Shown here piece after piece: positions 13,712-18,424 of a stretch of 18,424 bases of DNA; position 1 is the first letter of the stretch; each line of letters begins with the position of its first letter. Where the stretch lies: the NCBI GenBank assembly GCA_023436025.1, contig JAEZKX010000052.1, positions 1 to 18,424 of the forward strand, given 5' to 3'. Source of the stretch: Pseudomonadota bacterium. GTDB lineage: Bacteria > Pseudomonadota > Gammaproteobacteria > Burkholderiales > Burkholderiaceae_C. The position numbers and the translations under genes were made by a program. Under the pieces are notes generated by a model. It did not search any database. It saw only the letters and a list, made by a program, of their open reading frames with translations, and had not been told where the DNA came from.

Positions 13712-15181
13712 TCAATCGGCCCGGTAGTTCGGCGCTTCCTTGGTGATCTGCACGTCGTGCACGTGGCTTTCGCGGATGCCGGCGGCCGTGATCTCTACGA
13801 ACTCGGCCTGGTTGCGCATCTCCTCGATGCTGGCGCAGCCGCAATAGCCCATGGCCGCGCGCACGCCGCCGGCCATCTGGTAGACGATGGCGACCAGCGA
13901 GCCCTTGTACGGAACCCGGCCCTCAATGCCTTCGGGCACCAACTTGTCGGCGTTGGGATTGGTGCTGGTCGCTTCCTGGAAGTAGCGGTCGGCGCTGCCT
14001 TGCTGCATGGCGCCGATAGAGCCCATGCCGCGGTAGCTCTTGTAGCTGCGGCCCTGGTACAGCACGATCTCGCCCGGTGCTTCCTCGGTGCCGGCGAACA
14101 TGCCGCCCATCATCACGGTGCTGGCGCCGGCGGCGATGGCCTTGGCGATGTCGCCCGAGTAGCGGATGCCGCCGTCGGCGATCAGCGGAACGCCGCTGCC
14201 CTGCAGGGCCGTCGCCACGTTGTCGATGGCGGTGATCTGCGGCACGCCCACGCCCGCGACGATGCGGGTGGTGCAGATCGAGCCAGGGCCGATGCCCACC
14301 TTCACCGCGTCCGCGCCGGCTTCCACCAGGGCGCGGGCGGCCGCGCCGGTGGCGATGTTGCCGCCGATCACGTCGACCTGCGGGTAGTTCTGCTTGACCC
14401 AGCGCACCCGCTCGATCACGCCCTTGCTGTGGCCGTGCGCGGTGTCGACCACGATGGCGTCGACCCCGGCCTTGACCAGCGCCTCGACGCGCTCCTCGGT
14501 GCCCTCGCCCACGCCGACGGCGGCGCCCACCCGCAGCCGACCGGCGGCGTCGCGCGCGGCGTTGGGGAAGCTGGTCTGCTTGGTGATGTCCTTGACGGTG
14601 ATCAGGCCCTTGAGCTCGGAGGCGTCGTTGAGCACCAGCAGGCGTTCCAGCCTGTGCTTGTTCAGGAGCGCCTTGGCTTCCTGCGCGCTGGTGCCTTCCT
14701 TGACGGTGATCAGCTTCTCGCGCGGCGTCATGATCTGCGAGACCGGCACGTCGTAGCGCGTCTCGAAGCGCAGGTCGCGGCCGGTGACGATGCCCACCAC
14801 CTTGCCGCCGTCGAGCACCGGGAAGCCGGAGATGCCCAGCTGCTCCTGCATGGCGATCACCTGGCGCACCGTGTGTTGCGGCGTGATCACCACCGGGTCG
14901 CGCAGCACGCCGGACTCGTAGCGTTTCACGCGCGCCACTTCGGCGGCCTGCTGCTGCGGCGTGAGGTTCTTGTGGACGATGCCCATGCCCCCCTCCTGGG
15001 CGATGGCGATCGCCAGGCGCGCCTCCGTCACCGTGTCCATGGCGGCCGACACCAGCGGCAGGTTCAGGGTGATGTTGCGCGAAAGGCGGGTGGCGAGGGA
15101 GGTGTCCTTGGGCAGGACCTGGGAGAACGCCGGCACCAGCAACACATCGTCGAAGGTGAGCGCTTTGCCGAGAAGGCGCAT
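13712..15181 (-). CDS. guaB: IMP dehydrogenase
   Basis: Oxidises IMP to XMP with NAD+, the committed step to guanine nucleotides, feeding GuaA. The 489-residue protein begins MRLLGKALTFDDVLLVPAFS, has two CBS domains (about residues 93-205) inserted in the TIM barrel, and carries the active-site loop GPGSICTTR with C303. It ends in the usual HDVQITKEAPNYRAD-like tail. I chose the ATG at 15181 because GGAG lies upstream and family similarity begins there; an in-frame start at 15226 adds 15 unlikely residues. A TACAAT -10 lies at 15207-15202. Directly after its stop come the operators of the toxin-antitoxin pair. Confidence 0.97.
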   Translation of the reverse strand: MRLLGKALTFDDVLLVPAFSQVLPKDTSLATRLSRNITLNLPLVSAAMDTVTEARLAIAIAQEGGMGIVHKNLTPQQQAAEVARVKRYESGVLRDPVVITPQHTVRQVIAMQEQLGISGFPVLDGGKVVGIVTGRDLRFETRYDVPVSQIMTPREKLITVKEGTSAQEAKALLNKHRLERLLVLNDASELKGLITVKDITKQTSFPNAARDAAGRLRVGAAVGVGEGTEERVEALVKAGVDAIVVDTAHGHSKGVIERVRWVKQNYPQVDVIGGNIATGAAARALVEAGADAVKVGIGPGSICTTRIVAGVGVPQITAIDNVATALQGSGVPLIADGGIRYSGDIAKAIAAGASTVMMGGMFAGTEEAPGEIVLYQGRSYKSYRGMGSIGAMQQGSADRYFQEATSTNPNADKLVPEGIEGRVPYKGSLVAIVYQMAGGVRAAMGYCGCASIEEMRNQAEFVEITAAGIRESHVHDVQITKEAPNYRAD

Positions 15182-15201
15182 TTCAAGGCTCCAAAAAACG
15201 G

Positions 15202-15227
15202 ATTGTACCCGCGTGCAATTTCGCACG
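15202..15227 (-). promoter_or_regulatory. guaB promoter region with inverted repeat
   Basis: TACAAT at 15207-15202 (minus strand) is a good -10, which would give a leader of about 14 bases to the guaB ATG, with GGAG in it. The expected -35 position has no good match. Just upstream is an inverted repeat, CGTGC (15212-15216) and GCACG (15223-15227), that covers the spacer and could be a regulator site. Confidence 0.45.
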
Positions 15228-15303
15228 GCGGCGCTGCCGGCGCCCGTCCGACCCCCGCAACAGCCCCAAGGCGTTTCGCCAAGGTCGGGCTAAACTCGAC
15301 CGC

Positions 15304-15804
15304 ATGAAAGCCTTCCGTCTGACCGTGGCCACCGTTGTGTGCGCCGTGCCGCTGCTGGCCGCTGCCCAATGGCAGTGGCTCGACAAGGACGGACGCAAGG
15401 TCTTCAGCGATGCCCCGCCGCCTGCGGACGTGCCCGACAACCGCATCCTGCGCCAACCGGGCCAGCGTGCCGCGGCGCCCGCGGCGTCCCCCGCGCCCGC
15501 GGCAGCCGAGACGGCCGCGCCGGCGCCCAAGCTGAACCCGGTGGACAAGGCGCTGGAGGCGAAGAAGAAGCAGGCCGAGGAGGCCGAGGCCGCGAGGAAG
15601 AAGGCGGAAGAGCAGCGCTTCGCCCAGCAGAAGTCCGAGAACTGCGACCGCGCCAGGCAGGCCAAGGCCACGCTCGACAGCGGCCAGCGCCTGGTGCGCA
15701 CCAATGCCGCGGGCGAGCGCGAGATCCTCGATGACAAGGCCCGCGAAATCGAGGGCAAGCGCATCGCGGACATCATGGCCCGCGACTGCCCCAAGGTTCA
15801 ATAA
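15304..15804 (+). CDS. DUF4124-domain exported protein
   Basis: A 166-residue protein with a signal peptide (MKAFRLTVATVVCAVPLLAAA, cleavage near residue 21). A DUF4124 segment follows directly (QWQWLDKDGRKVFSDAPPP, then DVPDNRIL), typical of small periplasmic proteins of unknown role. After an Ala/Pro-rich linker (about residues 56-78) comes a charged, probably coiled-coil stretch rich in E, K and A (KALEAKKKQAEEAEAARKK). The tail has two cysteines (ENCDRAR and ARDCPKV) that could pair. No Shine-Dalgarno is evident. It is divergent from guaB, and its last 7 bases overlap the convergent rnfH gene. Confidence 0.88.
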   Translation: MKAFRLTVATVVCAVPLLAAAQWQWLDKDGRKVFSDAPPPADVPDNRILRQPGQRAAAPAASPAPAAAETAAPAPKLNPVDKALEAKKKQAEEAEAARKKAEEQRFAQQKSENCDRARQAKATLDSGQRLVRTNAAGEREILDDKAREIEGKRIADIMARDCPKVQ

Positions 15805-16130
15805 CCGGGCTTGGCTCCGGGCCGGCGCTGGGCGAACAAGCCGGCGGCCCGCGCACCCTGGGCGCGAAAGCGCTCGCGTCGCGCGACTTTCGGATCGACC
15901 AGCAGCGCGCGGTAGATCTCCACCCGGTCCTTCGCGCGCAGCGGCGCGTCCCACGGGCAGCGCCGGCCCCACACGCCCACCTCGCAATGCGCCAGGTCCA
16001 GCGCCGGACAGGCCGCTGCCAGCCCGCTGGCCAGCACGGCCGAACGCACCGTCGCGCCTTCGGGCAGCGACACGGTCCACTCCAACACCTGGCGCGGCGC
16101 CGGCGCATACACCACGGTCACGGGAATCAC
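15798..16130 (-). CDS. rnfH: RnfH family protein (RatB, UPF0125)
   Basis: A 110-residue ubiquitin-like (beta-grasp) protein of the RnfH/UPF0125 family. The start VTVVYAPAPRQVLEWTVSLPEGATVRSAVLASGL and the later VGVWGRRCPWDAPLRAKDRVEIYRALLVDPK are family signatures. The role is unknown; the Rhodobacter member lies near nitrogen-fixation electron-transport genes, and the E. coli member is RatB next to RatA. The GTG start lies 4 nt after the ratA stop. The C-terminus is basic and overlaps the end of the DUF4124 gene by 7 bases on the opposite strand. Confidence 0.92.
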   Translation of the reverse strand: MIPVTVVYAPAPRQVLEWTVSLPEGATVRSAVLASGLAAACPALDLAHCEVGVWGRRCPWDAPLRAKDRVEIYRALLVDPKVARRERFRAQGARAAGLFAQRRPGAKPGY

Positions 16131-16134
16131 GAAG

Positions 16135-16575
16135 TCACCCGTAGATCTGCTCGGCGCGCTTGACGAAGGCGTCGACCAGGTTGCCGGCGATGCGGTCGAA
16201 CACCGGCCCCACCAGCGCGGCGAGCGCGGTGCTCTTGAAGGTGTAGTGCAGCTCCAGGCTCACCTTGCAGGCACGCTGTTCGCCGGTGCCCAGGGGCTGG
16301 AATTTCCAGCAGCCGTCGAGATTGCTGAACGGCCCGTCGACCAGCTTCATGCGCACTTCGCGGCCGGGAACGTGGGTGTTGCGGGTGATGAAGGTCTGGC
16401 GGATGCCGCTGAAGGCGATGCCGATTTCGGCCTTCATGCCATCCGGTTCGTGCGCCAGCACCGAGGCATGGTCGCACCAGGGCAGGAACTCGGGATACTT
16501 CGCGACGTCCGTGACCAGCGCGAACATCTCCTCCGGGCTGTACCAGATGAGGACGGACTTGTGGACGGTTTTCAT
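16135..16575 (-). CDS. ratA: RatA family protein (START/COQ10-like)
   Basis: A 146-residue START/SRPBCC-fold protein starting MKTVHKSVLIWYSPEEMFALVTDV, with KYPEFLPWCDHASVL, FSGIRQTFITRN, LVDGPFSNLDGCWKFQPL and a C-terminal helix. Database entries often call it a ribosome-association toxin after E. coli RatA, but the fold is that of the ubiquinone-binding COQ10 family, so a lipid/quinone role is at least as likely. The ATG at 16575 is where similarity begins; the frame stays open for 28 more codons. The order smpB (divergent), ratA, rnfH is the same as in E. coli. Confidence 0.92.
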   Translation of the reverse strand: MKTVHKSVLIWYSPEEMFALVTDVAKYPEFLPWCDHASVLAHEPDGMKAEIGIAFSGIRQTFITRNTHVPGREVRMKLVDGPFSNLDGCWKFQPLGTGEQRACKVSLELHYTFKSTALAALVGPVFDRIAGNLVDAFVKRAEQIYG

Positions 16576-16601
16576 AGAATGCGGGGCCCGGCGGCATTGT
16601 A
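16575..16601. promoter_or_regulatory. Facing -10 elements of ratA and smpB
   Basis: The 56-bp divergent gap holds TACAAT at 16601-16596 (minus strand, for ratA), and TAGAAT at 16575-16580 (plus strand, for smpB) overlaps the ratA start. The predicted start points nearly coincide, so the two promoters would face across each other. The -35 matches are poor for both. Confidence 0.35.
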
Positions 16602-16631
16602 GAGAGCCTTGCCGGACCCACCTGTCAGCCC

Positions 16632-17105
16632 ATGTCGACAAAAAAAGCGCCGGCCGCACGCATCGCCGATAACAAGAAGGCCGCCTTCAACTACTTCTTC
16701 GAGGAGCGGTACGAGACCGGCATCGTCCTCGAAGGCTGGGAGGTCAAGGCCCTGCGCGAGGGCAAGGTCCAGCTCACTGATGGCTACGTCGTCGTCCGCG
16801 ACGGCGAGCTGTTCCTCATCGGTTGTCAGATCAATCCGCTCAAGACCGCGTCCACCCACGTGCGGCCCGACAGCGTGCGCACCAAGAAGCTGCTGATGCA
16901 CAAGGACGAGATCCGGCGGCTGATCGGCAAGGTGGAGCAGAAGGGCTTCACGCTGGTGCCGCTCAACCTGTACTGGAAGGGCGGCAAGGTCAAGGTCGAG
17001 ATCGCCCTGGCCAAGGGCAAGGCCGAGCACGACAAGCGCGACACCATCCGGGATCGCGAGGGCAAGCGCGAGGTCGAGCGCGCCATGAAGCAGCGGCACC
17101 GCTGA
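16632..17105 (+). CDS. smpB: SsrA-binding protein SmpB
   Basis: Binds tmRNA and delivers it to stalled ribosomes for trans-translation. The 157-residue protein has the family signatures ARIADNKKAAFNYFFEE, GIVLEGWEVKALREGKVQL, RTKKLLMHKDEIRRLIGKVEQKG, LYWKGGKVKVEIALAKGK, and the basic tail (DKRDTIRDREGKREVERAMKQ) that reads the empty mRNA channel. The length is as expected (E. coli has 160 residues). It is divergent from ratA. A hairpin with a T run covers its stop codon. The tmRNA gene ssrA is not in this window. Confidence 0.97.
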   Translation: MSTKKAPAARIADNKKAAFNYFFEERYETGIVLEGWEVKALREGKVQLTDGYVVVRDGELFLIGCQINPLKTASTHVRPDSVRTKKLLMHKDEIRRLIGKVEQKGFTLVPLNLYWKGGKVKVEIALAKGKAEHDKRDTIRDREGKREVERAMKQRHR

Positions 17106-17113
17106 ACTTTTTT
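17091..17113 (+). terminator. Possible intrinsic terminator overlapping the smpB stop
   Basis: CAGCG (17091-17095) pairs with CGCTG (17100-17104) around a 4-base loop, followed after three bases by six T at 17108-17113. The stem is short, but the position and T run fit termination at the very end of smpB. Confidence 0.5.
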
Positions 17114-17124
17114 CGCACCCGGGC

Positions 17125-17150
17125 GGAATAAACCCGGCGCGGCAAACGTT
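17125..17150 (+). promoter_or_regulatory. ECF-type promoter (GGAAT-N17-CGTT)
   Basis: GGAAT (17125-17129), a 17-base spacer and CGTT (17147-17150) closely resemble ECF sigma promoters of the GGAAC-N16/17-CGTT kind. It sits 36 bases before the lipoprotein gene that leads into the sigma factor gene, so autoregulation by that sigma factor is the simplest reading. Confidence 0.55.
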
Positions 17151-17186
17151 CATGCGGACAACGGTTCCTCAACCCGGAGAACGCCC

Positions 17187-17558
17187 ATGTCCATCCGCCT
17201 CGCTCCCTTCGCCCTGGCCACCCTGCTAGCCGCCTGCGCCTCGCTGCCATCCGCGCCCGCGCAGGTGGCCGACGGCGTCTGGGTCGGTCCCAATGGCATG
17301 ACGCTCTACACCTTCGACCGCGACACCGCGGGCACCGGCAAGTCGGTCTGCAACGGGCCCTGCGCCACCAACTGGCCGCCGCTCGCGGCCTCCGCGGCCG
17401 CCACGGCCTCCGGGGACTGGACCGTCATCACGCGTGACGACGGCAGTCGCCAGTGGGCCTACAAGGGCAAACCGGTGTACTACTGGGTGCGCGACGCCAA
17501 GCCGGGAGACCGCACCGGCGACGGCTTCAACAACGCCTGGCGCGTGGCGCGTCCCTGA
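17187..17558 (+). CDS. COG4315-family lipoprotein (secreted repeat, PF03640)
   Basis: A 123-residue lipoprotein: signal peptide with lipobox LLAAC (C17). Two repeat units with the family's Yx(F/W)xxD motif follow, at LYTFDRD and YYWVRD; the first continues into SVCNGPCATNWPPL. The biochemical role is unknown; members occur in operons with ECF sigma factors and in stress-response clusters. The ATG at 17187 is preceded by GGAG (17176-17179). It is the first gene behind an ECF-type promoter and lies 18 nt before the sigma gene. Confidence 0.9.
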   Translation: MSIRLAPFALATLLAACASLPSAPAQVADGVWVGPNGMTLYTFDRDTAGTGKSVCNGPCATNWPPLAASAAATASGDWTVITRDDGSRQWAYKGKPVYYWVRDAKPGDRTGDGFNNAWRVARP

Positions 17559-17576
17559 GGCCCGCCGCGCGCAGCG

Positions 17577-18101
17577 ATGCCGCCGCCCTCCCCCACGGCG
17601 CAAGGCCTGGTCGGACACATTGCGGACCTGCGGCGCTATGCGCGCGCCCTCACAGGCGACGCCTGGGCGGCCGACGACCTGGTGCAGGACACGCTGGAAC
17701 GCGCCTGCGCCCGCTGGGCGCTGTGGGCGGTCGGCAGCGACCTGCGCGCCTGGCTATTCACCCTGATGCACAACCTGTTCGTCGATGGAGCACGGCGCAC
17801 CTCGCGCCAGCAGGCGGGGCATGTGGACCTGGACGAAGTGGGCGAGCTGGCGGCGCCGGCCGCCGGCACGGACCAGGCGCTGGACCTGCAGCGCTGCCTG
17901 CTGCGGCTGCCGGACGCACAGCGCGAGGCCTTGTTGCTGGTCAGCCTGCAGGACCTGGGCTACGAGGATGTCGCCCGGATCACGGGGGTGCCGGTGGGCA
18001 CCGTGATGTCGCGGCTGTCGCGCGCCCGCGCCCGGCTGCGCGCGATGATGGAGGGTCAGCCCGCACCGGGCGCGGCCACGCCGCTGCGGCGCCTGAAGTG
18101 A
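17577..18101 (+). CDS. ECF-family RNA polymerase sigma factor
   Basis: A 174-residue extracytoplasmic-function sigma factor. Region 2 is at about residues 12-66 (LRRYARALTGDAWAADDLVQ, then LRAWLFTLMHNLFVDGARR), followed by a linker rich in A/D/E. Region 4 is at about 110-155 (LPDAQREALLLVSLQDLGYE, then the helix-turn-helix ARITGVPVGTVMSRLSRARARLR). The length is normal for an ECF factor. The next gene encodes a membrane anti-sigma factor starting 10 nt after its stop, and a GGAAT-N17-CGTT promoter precedes the upstream lipoprotein gene. The stimulus is unknown. Confidence 0.93.
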   Translation: MPPPSPTAQGLVGHIADLRRYARALTGDAWAADDLVQDTLERACARWALWAVGSDLRAWLFTLMHNLFVDGARRTSRQQAGHVDLDEVGELAAPAAGTDQALDLQRCLLRLPDAQREALLLVSLQDLGYEDVARITGVPVGTVMSRLSRARARLRAMMEGQPAPGAATPLRRLK

Positions 18102-18111
18102 AGCCAGCACG

Positions 18112-18424
18112 ATGAACGAGGAGGCCGAACCCTTGCGCGACGAAGCCGCCCTGCATGCCTATGTGGACGGCCGTCTCGACACCGCGGCGCGGGCGGTGGT
18201 CGAGGCGTGGCTGCAGGCCGACCCGGGGGCGGCGCGCACGGCGGCGTCCTGGGCCGCGCAAAGGCAGGCGCTGCGTGGGCTGCATGCGGACGTTCTCGAC
18301 GAGCCGGCACCGGCACCGCTGGTGCAGGCCGGCCAGAGGCTGGCGCAAGGCGCGGCGCGGCGCGCCCGGTGGCAGCGCTGGGGCGGGATGGCGGCGGCGG
18401 TCATCGCGGCCTTCGGCCTTGGCT
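18112..18424 (+). CDS. Anti-sigma factor, N-terminal part (runs off the window)
   Basis: The ATG at 18112 opens 104 codons to the window end without a stop. The start (EAALHAYVDGRLDTAARAVVEAWL) is typical of the cytoplasmic domain of transmembrane anti-sigma factors; no HxxxCxxC zinc motif is present. A membrane segment begins at the window edge (GGMAAAVIAAFGLG). It is downstream of, and nearly contiguous with, the sigma gene, so it is expected to hold that sigma factor inactive at the membrane. Confidence 0.85.
   Translation, partial: MNEEAEPLRDEAALHAYVDGRLDTAARAVVEAWLQADPGAARTAASWAAQRQALRGLHADVLDEPAPAPLVQAGQRLAQGAARRARWQRWGGMAAAVIAAFGLG

Noticed and set aside
15182..15226. Earlier start for guaB adding 15 residues
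   Set aside because: It would read through the -10 hexamer and the Shine-Dalgarno; IMP dehydrogenases start at the MRLLGKALTFDD-like sequence.
13757..15307. A 516-codon open frame on the plus strand opposite guaB
   Set aside because: Shadow of guaB: low-complexity Ala/His/Gly/Asp composition and no domain.

Overview
The window is GC-rich chromosomal DNA from a betaproteobacterium, most likely order Burkholderiales and plausibly Comamonadaceae (for example a Ramlibacter- or Variovorax-like organism). This rests on the gene order mltG-tmk-holB-pilZ-tatD, the smpB/ratA/rnfH block, DUF4148 and DUF4124 proteins, and frequent GTG starts with 4-nt gene overlaps. The genus is inference. I saw no phage, IS element, CRISPR array, tRNA or rRNA.

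Layout. 1-419 (-): 5' part of a YgfZ-type folate-binding protein gene. 465-4970 (+): a tightly packed run, mltG-tmk-holB-pilZ-tatD-exported ankyrin protein, covering cell-wall synthesis, dTMP synthesis, the clamp loader, a PilZ protein and a nuclease. 5012-5838 (-): a small lipoprotein and a NIPSNAP-type protein; the latter is divergent from an ArsR-type regulator (5923-6642, +) across a clear inverted repeat. 6850-7215 (+): a secreted DUF4148 protein with a phased-repeat promoter region and a strong terminator. 7424-7765 (+): an unrecognised small protein behind a 28-bp dyad. 10913-7776 (-): a four-gene overlapping cluster, paiB-like, small membrane protein, a TadA tRNA deaminase fused to a complete DhlA-like haloalkane-dehalogenase domain, and an LD-carboxypeptidase. 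15181-11043 (-): guaB, a Phd/VapC-type toxin-antitoxin pair, guaA, and a DUF5710 protein, so a toxin-antitoxin module sits between the two GMP-synthesis genes. 15304-15804 (+): DUF4124 protein. 16575-15798 (-): ratA-rnfH. 16632-17105 (+): smpB. 17187-18424 (+): a COG4315 lipoprotein, an ECF sigma factor and the start of its anti-sigma factor, behind an ECF-type promoter.

The most notable points are: (i) the TadA-dehalogenase fusion, with both active sites apparently intact; (ii) the toxin-antitoxin module inside the gua cluster, whose promoter carries four GGCC-centred operator-like sites at 18-19 bp spacing; (iii) an 11-bp-phased repeat array before the DUF4148 gene; (iv) the 28-bp dyad at 7366-7393; and (v) a probable autoregulated ECF sigma operon at the right end. 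No stretch longer than about 210 bases lacks a gene; the two longest gaps (6643-6849 and 7216-7423) are regulatory and are described below.
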